A stretch of 5,962 nt of DNA from Thermoplasmata archaeon (GCA_023135545.1 JAGLSY010000078.1:1-5962), one strand, 5' to 3'. Shown: positions 1-5,768, numbered from the stretch's first letter. Notes: generated by a model from the letters alone, not told the origin. A program made the numbers and translations.

Positions 1-249
1 ATGCTCTTCGTGATGAAGGGCAGGGGAAGCAAGGCACCTCCCGAGCAGCAGCCGCAGCAGGACTGGGGCCAGCAAGAGCAGGAGCAGCAGTTTGACGAGC
101 CGCAGGAAGATGCGCCCGTGGAGGAGCAGTACCAGGAGCCGGAATATACGGAACCTGCCGAGCCCGCGGAGCCCCAGGATGCAGAGCAGCCGCCACCCCC
201 GCCACCGCAGGACGACGGCGATATCTCCCAGTTCATAACCGAAGAATAG
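1..249 (+). CDS. C-terminal part of a protein with a Gln/Glu/Pro-rich tail (5' end outside window)
   Basis: The reading frame is open from the first base to a TAG at 247-249. The ATG at position 1 may be an internal methionine, so I treat this as the 3' end of a longer gene. The first visible residues are a short hydrophobic stretch (LFVM) followed by Lys and Arg (KGRG), which could be the inner end of a membrane helix with its basic stop-transfer residues; this is an inference from nine residues. The remaining ~70 residues are low complexity: Gln-rich near residues 15-30, then Glu/Pro-rich, then six consecutive prolines near residue 65, ending with an acidic tail (FITEE). Such a tail is expected to be disordered and to act as a linker or interaction tail. 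No domain or function can be assigned. A standalone 82-residue protein is possible but less likely, because no promoter or ribosome site can be seen. Confidence 0.6.
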   Translation: MLFVMKGRGSKAPPEQQPQQDWGQQEQEQQFDEPQEDAPVEEQYQEPEYTEPAEPAEPQDAEQPPPPPPQDDGDISQFITEE

Positions 250-274
250 GCAAACCATATCCACTTTGGATACG

Positions 275-292
275 CAAGCCGCTTCAGGCTTG
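275..292 (+). terminator. Small hairpin between the first gene and the acyl-CoA dehydrogenase
   Basis: CAAGCC (275-280) and GGCTTG (287-292) form a perfect 6-bp stem with a 6-nt loop, 26 bp after the stop at 249. No T-run follows, so it is not a typical archaeal terminator. It lies just before the candidate TATA box at 298-307, so it could equally be an operator. The stem is clear; its role is a guess. Confidence 0.25.
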
Positions 293-297
293 GCTAT

Positions 298-307
298 TAC
301 TATATTA
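298..307 (+). promoter_or_regulatory. Candidate TATA box for the acyl-CoA dehydrogenase gene
   Basis: The AT-rich stretch TACTATATTA lies in an otherwise mixed-composition gap of 140 bp. An archaeal start site about 25 bp downstream (near 325-332) would leave a leader of about 60 nt before the ATG at 390. The match to the TATA consensus is only fair and no clear BRE is seen. Confidence 0.35.
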
Positions 308-389
308 GCCAACGGTCTGGTTGCGGTCAGAGCAGAGAAAAGGCTTATCAATGCCTCCGGTGATATGCCACTGGCATCGGAGTGATAAT

Positions 390-1529
390 ATGGACTTCAA
401 TTATACCAAGGAGCACGAGTTGCTTAGGAACACGGTTCGCGAGTTCGCGGAGAAGGAGATCAAGCCAATCGCAAGCGACATTGACAAGCAGGGCGACGTC
501 CCGCAGGAGATTATTACCAGGATGGGCGAGATGAACCTTTTGGGCTTGACCGCACCAAAGGAATATGGAGGAGCTGGCTGCGATAAGATCAGCTACATGA
601 TCGCCCTTGAGGAAATTGCCCGGGTGTGCGGTTCAACCGGATTGATGATGGAAGCCCATAACTCACTTGGCCTGGGACACATCTACGAAAGGGGAACTGA
701 AGAGCAGAGGAGAAGATGGGTTCCAGACATTGCCGCAGGAAGGAAGTTTGCCGCATGGGCTCTTACAGAAGCAGGTGCCGGTTCAGATGCTGGTGCTCTG
801 CAGACCAGGGCAGAACTCGAAGGTGACGAATGGGTGATAAATGGTACAAAAACCTTCATCACAAATGCGGCAATACCTGGTTACGTTGTTGTCATGGCTA
901 TAACAGATAAAAGCAAGGGGCCAAAGGGCATCAGCGCTATTGTAGTTCCGACCGGAACGCCTGGCTACGAGCTGGGAACCGAGGAGGACAAGCTGGGCCT
1001 CAGGGGAAGCCACACATCTGAACTTGTTTTCGAGGACTGCAGGGTGCCAAAAGATTATATTCTAGGCGAACCAGGCACTGGCTTTACCGGTGCAATGAAC
1101 ATTCTGGATAGAGGCAGGGCTGCGGTTGGAGCGCTGGCCGTCGGACTGGCCCAGGGAGCGCTGGACGAATCTGTCAAATACTCGAAGGAGAGGGAGCAGT
1201 TCGGCAGGCCGATTGCGAAGTTCCAGGCAATCCAGTGGATGCTGGCAGACATGGCGATCAGGATAGAGGCTTCAAGATGGCTGGTTTACCGCGCCGCATG
1301 GATGGAGGACCAGGGCGTGAGGTTCAGCAAGCAAGCTTCTATGGCCAAACTCTATGCCTCGGAGATGTCAACCCAGGTATGTCTTAACGCCATCCAGATA
1401 CATGGCGGATACGGCTACACCAAGGATTACCCTGTTGAAAGAATGCTTAGAGACACCAAGCTTATGGAGATAGGAGAGGGAACCAGCCAGGTGCAGAGAT
1501 TGGTTATTGCCAGGCAGCTGCTGAGTTGA
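390..1529 (+). CDS. Acyl-CoA dehydrogenase, short-chain (butyryl-CoA dehydrogenase) type
   Basis: A flavoenzyme that oxidises a CoA thioester to the trans-2-enoyl-CoA, passing electrons to an electron-transfer flavoprotein or similar acceptor; cytoplasmic. The product is 379 residues, the usual family length. Signature 1 (ALTEAGAGSDAGA, residues 124-136) contacts FAD and substrate. REQFGRP (268-274) is the conserved FAD-contact segment of the C-terminal helical domain. Signature 2 runs from QIHGGYGYTKD to RMLRD (336-355). The catalytic base is Glu363, in IGEGTSQVQR. The helix position where isovaleryl-CoA dehydrogenases carry their Glu has Gly here (LDRGR), which favours a straight-chain substrate. 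Start choice: ATG at 390 gives MDFNYTKEHELLR, the normal family N-terminus, and follows an SD-like GGAGTGAT (379-386). The frame is open upstream to a TTG at 321 and contains an ATG at 351, but that extension (Cys/His/Trp) is unlike the family. Exact chain length specificity cannot be read from sequence. Confidence 0.95.
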   Translation: MDFNYTKEHELLRNTVREFAEKEIKPIASDIDKQGDVPQEIITRMGEMNLLGLTAPKEYGGAGCDKISYMIALEEIARVCGSTGLMMEAHNSLGLGHIYERGTEEQRRRWVPDIAAGRKFAAWALTEAGAGSDAGALQTRAELEGDEWVINGTKTFITNAAIPGYVVVMAITDKSKGPKGISAIVVPTGTPGYELGTEEDKLGLRGSHTSELVFEDCRVPKDYILGEPGTGFTGAMNILDRGRAAVGALAVGLAQGALDESVKYSKEREQFGRPIAKFQAIQWMLADMAIRIEASRWLVYRAAWMEDQGVRFSKQASMAKLYASEMSTQVCLNAIQIHGGYGYTKDYPVERMLRDTKLMEIGEGTSQVQRLVIARQLLS

Positions 1530-1570
1530 GAGAATAGATTTAACAAACATTAATCATATTACACTTAATA

Positions 1571-1575
1571 GGAGG
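1571..1575 (+). promoter_or_regulatory. Shine-Dalgarno site of the 88-residue protein gene
   Basis: GGAGG, seven bases before the ATG at 1583, fixes the start. It sits in an AT-rich 53-bp gap after the acyl-CoA dehydrogenase stop. That gap could hold its own weak promoter (GATTTAACA near 1537), or the two genes could be co-transcribed. Confidence 0.8.
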
Positions 1576-1582
1576 AAAAAAC

Positions 1583-1849
1583 ATGGGAATATTTGACAAG
1601 ACAAAGGAAGCGGCAAAGAAGGGACTGGACAAGGGCGTTGACCTGGGAAAGAGAGGTGTGGACAAAGGCATAGAGGTCGGCAAGAAGGGTGTCGACCACA
1701 CGAAGGAGGCCGTCAGGAAGAAGGAATGCTCGGAATGCAAGCACTACACCCCGAAGGACGAAACCAGCGGTTCATGCCCCATCGGAGGCGAGAGACTGGC
1801 ATCGGCCGATTCCGCCGCCTGTCCACAGAATGCTTTTGATCCTAAATAA
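1583..1849 (+). CDS. Small protein: four amphipathic 11-residue repeats plus a four-cysteine metal-binding-type domain
   Basis: I do not recognise a named gene. The 88 residues have two parts. Residues 1-44 are four consecutive 11-mers starting at residues 1, 12, 23 and 34, with the pattern x-x-G-[hydrophobic]-D-K-x-x-[D/E]-[hydrophobic]-x; the middle ones are KKGLDKGVDLG and KRGVDKGIEVG. Such Lys/Glu-rich 11-mers, as in LEA group 3 proteins and the KTKEGV repeats of synucleins, form amphipathic helices that lie on membranes or fold on drying; that role is inferred here. Residues 49-80 hold four cysteines spaced C-x2-C-x12-C-x14-C, with CKHYTP, SGSC and ACPQNAF contexts. This resembles the small HiPIP-like Fe-S domains of the accessory subunits of benzylsuccinate synthase and 4-hydroxyphenylacetate decarboxylase; zinc is an alternative. 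The start follows a GGAGG site and the gene ends in tandem stops (TAA TAG). No signal peptide. Existence is very likely, function unknown. Confidence 0.88.
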   Translation: MGIFDKTKEAAKKGLDKGVDLGKRGVDKGIEVGKKGVDHTKEAVRKKECSECKHYTPKDETSGSCPIGGERLASADSAACPQNAFDPK

Positions 1850-1904
1850 TAGACCCCCAAACCCAGACCATATAGGGCCGGCATATTGTCAGTGATTAAT
1901 AGTG

Positions 1905-2038
1905 GAAGTCTGCAAAGAGCAGACCGCCGTAAGCACATCAGAAATATGTGGCTGGTCGCGGCGATTATACCGCCGCGCGGTTGGGCTTCTAATTGCGCAA
2001 TCCATCTGCATCTGGACGCGATTAGAAAAGCTAATGCG
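1905..2038. other. Hairpin-rich intergenic segment, candidate structured RNA of undecided strand
   Basis: The 295-bp gap between convergent genes contains no convincing coding frame but several strong inverted repeats. GTCTGC (1908-1913) pairs with GCAGAC (1919-1924). AGCACAT (1932-1938) pairs with ATGTGGCT (1946-1953) with one bulge. CGCGGCG (1957-1963) pairs perfectly with CGCCGCG (1971-1977) over a 7-nt loop. TTCTAATTGCG (1987-1997) pairs with CGCGATTAGAA (2017-2027), ten Watson-Crick pairs and one G-U, with an inner TCCA/TGGA stem. Part of the last stem can instead pair with CTAATGCG (2031-2038). Wobble positions do not agree on a strand. It could be a 3' UTR structure of either neighbour, an independent small RNA, or remnant DNA. 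Confidence 0.35.
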
Positions 2039-2095
2039 AAAATAAAACATATTCCAACAGAGCATTTGATTCGATGGCCTATGGAATGGAAACTT

Positions 2096-2137
2096 CCAGG
2101 CCTGAAACTAAATATCAAAAAATCCTTTAGGGCCTGG
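2096..2137 (-). terminator. Bulged 12-bp hairpin with internal T6 run, terminator of the TPR gene
   Basis: Read on the minus strand, CCAGGCC (2137-2131) pairs with GGCCTGG (2102-2096), and directly inside it CTAAA (2130-2126) pairs with TTTAG (2112-2108), leaving a one-sided five-base bulge (2107-2103). The loop contains six consecutive T (2122-2117). It begins seven bases after the TPR stop codon. Archaeal RNA polymerase terminates at U-runs, so the T6 is the likely release site; the stem may protect the 3' end. Confidence 0.55.
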
Positions 2138-2144
2138 TAGTTTA

Positions 2145-3464
2145 TCACATCTCATCCAGCATGGCTTTTATATTCTTCATCCTGGCTTTCTCTTCCTTTA
2201 TTATGTACCAGTCCATCGCGGCCTTAAGCAGTTCCTCGGCCTTCTCCATCCGTCCCATCGAAAAATACATCTTTCCCATCTCTTCCTGGGCTATGGCCAG
2301 ATAATCCGGGGAATTCTCGTCGGCGATATAGGAGATGCTCTTATTGAAATGGTTCTCGCTTTCCTTGAAGTCCATCACCGCCGAGTAATATTTACCGTAC
2401 ATGCAGTGGAGTTTTGAATGGGCAATGGGGTCGGAGAAGTTGGATAAAATCTTGGACGCCTTTTCAAGGTGTGGGAGGGCCTCCTTCGGTTTTTTGATTT
2501 CGATAAGCGCGCTGGCCAGGTTTGTCATTGTCCAACCCTCCATCCTCAGGGAGCCGCCGTCCTTGAGGTAGCGTATACCACGCTTGTATCCATCTATGGC
2601 CTCGGCGAACCTCTCCATCTCCTCATACACCCTGGCCAGGTTGTTGTAAATCAGCCCAACCCCTGAAAAATCCTCCAGCTCGGTGAACATGGCAATGGCC
2701 TTTTTGTTATGCTCGATGGAATCCTCCATGTTCAGCAGGTCCAGATGGGTATTTCCCAAACCCAGATGTATCGTGGCCATAGCACGCTTCTTCTTCCTTC
2801 TCTCGTTCTTGGAAACGGTCGGCATTACCTTGATTATCCCGAGGGCCTCCATGTAATGCTTGAGGGATTCCTTGTGCTCCCCTTCCCTCCAGAAAAGAGA
2901 GGCCAGGCCGTTCCAGGCCAGTGCCACATCATATGTCTGATTATCGTCATCCATCCCCTGGGCGATTATGCCTCTGTAAAGCTCCTTGGCCTCCTCCCTT
3001 CCATCCTTGTTGGTGCTGATGAGCTGTGCCAATTTCCTCATTATCTTGGCCCAGAGGGATGCATCATCCAGGCCGCTGGACGTGTAGATCTCGACTGCCT
3101 TCCTGAAGGCGATATCGGATTCCTCGTGCTTCCCCATGGCCATTTTGGCCTCGCCGATGGTCAGCTGGGCCTTGATGGAACCTACCGGATCGCCATCGTC
3201 ACCCATTTCGTCACCGGCGGCAGTGTCCAGTGCTCCCTTGTACTGCATGATGCCCTTCTTGATCTCATCTGCCTTTTTATCGCCTGTGAAACTTCTGATT
3301 GCCCAGTGTATCTGGTTGGAAAGTGGTGCAAGGTCCTCAGGGGATATGTCATCAGGGTCTATGTCAAGATGCTGGCACTGCTTCATAAGAATAAATTTGC
3401 CTGTAAAGCCCACCTCTCTTTCAAGAAGTGATATGAGTTCTTCTTTTAGGTCGTGATTGTTCAT
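2145..3464 (-). CDS. Tetratricopeptide (TPR) repeat protein with an unnamed helical N-terminal domain
   Basis: The 439-residue product is soluble, with no signal peptide or membrane helix. Residues from about 94 to 422 are about eight TPR units (roughly 94-130, 135-170, 180-213, 229-262, 269-302, 309-342, 349-382, 389-422), recognisable by A-L-x-x-x-Y pairs such as NLARVYEEMERFAEAIDGYK and EMGKMYFSMGRMEKAEELLK. This resembles the TPR_12/kinesin-light-chain-like class with ~40-residue units. TPR arrays form a superhelical groove for binding peptides or partner proteins; no enzymatic domain is present. Residues 5-76 (EREVGFTGKF, then DIDPDDISPEDL, then FTGDKKADEI) look like a compact helical domain of the kind found at the N-terminus of other archaeal TPR proteins, from memory and without a firm family name. 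An acidic Gly/Asp linker (84-93) joins the parts and a Lys/Arg cluster (221-227) separates repeats 3 and 4. The gene has its own TATA box and AGGTGA site, so it is probably monocistronic. The partner is unknown. Confidence 0.92.
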   Translation of the reverse strand: MNNHDLKEELISLLEREVGFTGKFILMKQCQHLDIDPDDISPEDLAPLSNQIHWAIRSFTGDKKADEIKKGIMQYKGALDTAAGDEMGDDGDPVGSIKAQLTIGEAKMAMGKHEESDIAFRKAVEIYTSSGLDDASLWAKIMRKLAQLISTNKDGREEAKELYRGIIAQGMDDDNQTYDVALAWNGLASLFWREGEHKESLKHYMEALGIIKVMPTVSKNERRKKKRAMATIHLGLGNTHLDLLNMEDSIEHNKKAIAMFTELEDFSGVGLIYNNLARVYEEMERFAEAIDGYKRGIRYLKDGGSLRMEGWTMTNLASALIEIKKPKEALPHLEKASKILSNFSDPIAHSKLHCMYGKYYSAVMDFKESENHFNKSISYIADENSPDYLAIAQEEMGKMYFSMGRMEKAEELLKAAMDWYIIKEEKARMKNIKAMLDEM

Positions 3465-3471
3465 TTATTTT

Positions 3472-3477
3472 TCACCT
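3472..3477 (-). promoter_or_regulatory. Shine-Dalgarno site of the TPR gene
   Basis: AGGTGA on the minus strand, seven bases before the ATG at 3464, is a full match to the core complementary to the 3' end of archaeal 16S rRNA. It settles the start. Confidence 0.85.
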
Positions 3478-3506
3478 AGGTACAGAAATATCCCCAACAG
3501 AAAGAC

Positions 3507-3515
3507 CTATAAAAT
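3507..3515 (-). promoter_or_regulatory. TATA box of the TPR gene
   Basis: ATTTTATAG on the minus strand predicts a transcript start near 3485, giving a leader of about 20 nt that just contains the AGGTGA site. It lies within the 146-bp gap after the antiporter stop, so the TPR gene can be transcribed independently of it. Confidence 0.6.
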
Positions 3516-3558
3516 CCTGATGCTTGGGAATTGATAAAATGTAACCCGGAGTCTGATT

Positions 3559-3577
3559 AAATTAAAAATTTATTAAT
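3559..3577 (-). terminator. AT-rich T-run downstream of the antiporter gene
   Basis: On the minus strand a nearly pure A/T stretch with TTTTT at 3568-3564, flanked by quasi-palindromic ATTAATAAA and TTTAAT, lies about 43 bp after the antiporter stop at 3611. A U-run of this kind is sufficient for termination in archaea. It could alternatively serve as a second upstream TATA-like element for the TPR gene. Confidence 0.4.
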
Positions 3578-3610
3578 ATTGGGTACATATTATTTTTGGG
3601 AAATGTGAAT

Positions 3611-5374
3611 TTAATAGTCGCCTCCGATGGAATCCGGGTCCACTATCTCGATATCCTTGCGAATGGCCTCCTCCTCGAAGCCCAAATCCTGGAGCACGTG
3701 CCATGCCAGTCTTCGCCCGGCCACTTCTTCCGAAATGATGATATCATCGGCAAAATCCACCAGTAAATCCCGGTCCCTGTCATTGTATGCCCTGGCAACG
3801 ATGTAGGCATCCTTGTTGTATTTGTGAACAAGCTGGATAGCTGTTTCGGCATCCATCATGTCCGAGAGGGTCACTATCACCAGCTCGACCTGTGACACCC
3901 CGGCCAGCAAAAGAACCTCCTCATTCGACGCATCTCCGTAGATATGCTCGATACCCTGCTCCATCATGGCATGGGCCTTTTTGGGGTTGAAATCGATTAC
4001 CAGGAACTTCTTTCCGGTCATCTGAAGGCACTTAACGGTGTCCTGAACCACCTCGGCAAAGCCCAGAATTAAAATGTCTGGCTCCCTGTGTATGTGTGTG
4101 GGAAGCTCGAACCCGTCATCCGCATATCCATCATCCTCTCGGGTACGCGGAAGTAGAAAACGATTGTATATTTTCGGTGCCAATGACATGGCGTAGGGTG
4201 TGAAGACCATGCTTATCAGTGCCGTGAGCAGTATGACAGAGTAAAACTCATCCCTGATTATCCCGGCGGTGAATCCCAGCGTCGCGATGATGAAAGAAAA
4301 TTCGCCTATCTGCATCATGCTCATGCCCACATGCAAGGAGGTCTTGGGATGATAACCCATTATCCAGGTGGTTATGGTGTTTGCGAAGGCCTTGCCGAAC
4401 ATCAACACGGATATGACTATGACAATCGACATGATCAGGGGCATGGGGTCGGTCAATAGGAACGAGAGGTTTATGGCCATCCCGGCCGAAACGAAGAAAA
4501 TTATAAGAAATATGTCCTTCAGGGGCCTTATCTGGTTAACGATATCCAGGTTGTGCTCGTACTCGGAAAGCATCATGCCGGCAAGAAAAGCGCCCAGTGC
4601 CAGTGACAGTCCGAAGTACTCGGATACCACCGCGGTTCCTATGCAGATGCCGAAAATGGTGAGAAGAAACAGCTCTTTGGAGCGGGCCTTGCTTACCTTG
4701 TCCAGCACCATCGGAAATGTCCTGCGCCCTATTATGAGTATCAGGGAAAGGAATATTATGCCAATGAGTACGGGGGTCAATGATTCTGCACCGAAGGCCT
4801 CTTCTCCCAGGAGCCCTGCAATCAGCGTTATAACAACTATGGCCCCTATATCCTCCACCACCAGCCGCCCGACCAGCAATCTACCGTGAAGGCTCTCGGT
4901 CTGGCCGCTCTCGTCAAGCATCTTGATTATGATTATCGTGCTGCTGATCATCAAGGTGGCACCCAGCAGGGCAGCCTCCTGAAACTCCCAGCCCATCAGC
5001 AGACCGACCACCAGGCCGAGGATTAGCATGAAAACCATCTCCACCGTGCCGCTTATCGCAGAAACCCGGATTATCTTTCCCACCCTCTTGGATGAGAATT
5101 CCAGGCCCACGGCGAATAACAAAAGGGAGACTCCCAGGTTGGCAAGGGCACCTATTTCCTCAATATCTGTTATGAGACCGAATCTGGAGCCCTCCATGTT
5201 ACCGGTTATCAGGGCCCTCATGATCCCGATTCCCGGGCCAATGGCAATCCCTGCAAAAAGATATCCCAGTATGGGCGGTTGTCCCAGAATCTTATGTGCG
5301 ATACCGCCGAATACCAGGGCCGCGACCATGATAATCGCTATGTCGATTAATAGATTGAGTGCTGCTAGTTCCAT
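3611..5374 (-). CDS. CPA2-family cation:proton antiporter (KefB/Na+-H+ exchanger type) with C-terminal RCK/TrkA-N domain
   Basis: An integral membrane antiporter expected to exchange K+ or Na+ for protons. Residues 1-405 form about 12 hydrophobic segments. Family motifs: QPPILGYLFAGIAIGP (32-47), LLFAVGLEF (85-93), SSTIII (144-149, the unwound-helix region), the Glu174-Asp175 pair in VVEDIGAI (ion/proton-binding site; Asp175 is the expected key acid), and QIGEFSFII (355-363). An acidic linker (412-424) leads to a Rossmann-like RCK_N domain (about 432-546). Its nucleotide loop reads GFAEVV (438-443) rather than GxGxxG, so two of the three glycines are missing, although the ribose-binding-type Asp (VIDFN, Asp461) remains. 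MthK has a comparably altered loop (GWSEST). No RCK_C domain follows; the protein ends at 587 in a short acidic tail. The ATG at 5374 starts directly before the first hydrophobic helix. The mRNA probably carries a long structured leader (5375-5594). Ion specificity cannot be decided from sequence. Confidence 0.93.
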   Translation of the reverse strand: MELAALNLLIDIAIIMVAALVFGGIAHKILGQPPILGYLFAGIAIGPGIGIMRALITGNMEGSRFGLITDIEEIGALANLGVSLLLFAVGLEFSSKRVGKIIRVSAISGTVEMVFMLILGLVVGLLMGWEFQEAALLGATLMISSTIIIIKMLDESGQTESLHGRLLVGRLVVEDIGAIVVITLIAGLLGEEAFGAESLTPVLIGIIFLSLILIIGRRTFPMVLDKVSKARSKELFLLTIFGICIGTAVVSEYFGLSLALGAFLAGMMLSEYEHNLDIVNQIRPLKDIFLIIFFVSAGMAINLSFLLTDPMPLIMSIVIVISVLMFGKAFANTITTWIMGYHPKTSLHVGMSMMQIGEFSFIIATLGFTAGIIRDEFYSVILLTALISMVFTPYAMSLAPKIYNRFLLPRTREDDGYADDGFELPTHIHREPDILILGFAEVVQDTVKCLQMTGKKFLVIDFNPKKAHAMMEQGIEHIYGDASNEEVLLLAGVSQVELVIVTLSDMMDAETAIQLVHKYNKDAYIVARAYNDRDRDLLVDFADDIIISEEVAGRRLAWHVLQDLGFEEEAIRKDIEIVDPDSIGGDY

Positions 5375-5398
5375 CCCATGTACCCATCCCTAGGTTTT

Positions 5399-5594
5399 GG
5401 CCCTGTAAACTACCAGCCCCTTCAGGCCTGTATGTTTACATCCAAAGGCCATAGTCCCGAACTCGCAGAGGAAATACCTCTGCGGTAAGATGCCAAATAC
5501 AGATGGGACTACGGCGGATTATTACGAACAGTCGTTTTTCTTAACCCTGCCTTGAAAGACAGGGTCATTTCACGACAGTGAAGGGCCGCTAAGG
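5399..5594 (-). ncRNA. Candidate structured 5' leader RNA (riboswitch-like) of the antiporter gene
   Basis: Positions descend along the minus strand. A closing stem GGCCC (5587-5583) with GGGCC (5403-5399) encloses: a 5-bp hairpin UUCAC/GUGAA (5582-5569); a 9-bp hairpin ACCCUGUCU/AGGCAGGGU with UUCA loop (5565-5544); a small ACGA/UCGU hairpin (5535-5524); an 11-bp helix GCCGUAGUCCC (5515-5505) with GGGACUAUGGC (5458-5448), capped by a perfect 8-bp hairpin CGCAGAGG/CCUCUGCG (5484-5464) across an asymmetric internal loop; and a hairpin built on UGUAAAC/GUUUACA (5440-5404). Three pairs (5512/5451, 5559/5550, 5424/5419) are G-U only on this strand and would be A-C mismatches on the other. The predicted transcript start (5590-5596) falls just before the closing stem. 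No frame over 60 codons explains the conservation of pairing. No known family recognised; a standalone RNA is the alternative. Confidence 0.6.
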
Positions 5595-5614
5595 ACGGGT
5601 AATGATTCTGGCTA

Positions 5615-5624
5615 TTTTATATTT
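5615..5624 (-). promoter_or_regulatory. TATA box of the antiporter leader transcript
   Basis: AAATATAAAA on the minus strand is a close match to the archaeal TATA consensus. A start about 25 bp downstream falls at 5590-5596, immediately before the first paired base of the structured leader (5587). The box is nearly symmetric, so the orientation relies on the RNA fold and the minus-strand gene. Confidence 0.6.
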
Positions 5625-5734
5625 GCGCATCATGATAAAATCAATTGAAGCATCCAGAAAATAAAGGATAGGCAACGGGCCGTATGATTTGGTATTCCGA
5701 TTTGCTGGCTACATCCAACAAATCTCACAACCAA

Positions 5735-5744
5735 TAAATATTTA
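5735..5744 (+). promoter_or_regulatory. apt: TATA box of apt
   Basis: TAAATATTTA is centred about 28 bp before the apt ATG at 5769. The usual archaeal distance places the transcript start at or within a few bases of the ATG, so apt is probably translated from a leaderless mRNA; consistently, no Shine-Dalgarno sequence is seen before it. The rest of 5625-5734 shows no gene or clear structure. Confidence 0.65.
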
Positions 5745-5768
5745 TCAGGGTTCGTATAATGTGTATTT

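Noticed and set aside
321..389. N-terminal extension of the acyl-CoA dehydrogenase from a TTG (321) or ATG (351)
   Set aside because: The extra residues do not resemble the family N-terminus; the ATG at 390 gives the normal length and start and has an SD-like GGAGTGAT before it.
1886..2140. 84-codon plus-strand frame in the convergent gap
   Set aside because: It begins at a TTG without a ribosome site, its product shows no domain-like pattern, and it runs through the hairpins.
1744..2148. 134-codon minus-strand frame overlapping the end of the 88-residue protein gene
   Set aside because: It is antisense to the conserved cysteine region, has no promoter or ribosome site, and the product has no coherent domain.
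2709..3431. 240-codon plus-strand frame opposite the TPR gene
   Set aside because: It is an antisense shadow: the minus-strand frame has clear TPR periodicity, a TATA box and an AGGTGA site.
4368..4889. 173-codon plus-strand frame opposite the antiporter
   Set aside because: The minus strand encodes conserved antiporter motifs throughout this stretch; the plus frame has none.
5448..5515. 5S rRNA or tRNA
   Set aside because: CCGAACTCG recalls loop C of 5S rRNA, and the length is tRNA-like, but the 11-bp helix with an 8-bp hairpin has no 5S helix arrangement, no D/T arms and no CCA-adjacent acceptor stem.
5448..5530. H/ACA guide RNA on the plus strand (ACGAACA after the hairpin)
   Set aside because: The internal loop is too asymmetric (5 and 20 nt) for a guide pocket, no ACA lies directly after the basal stem, and the wobble pairs favour the minus strand.
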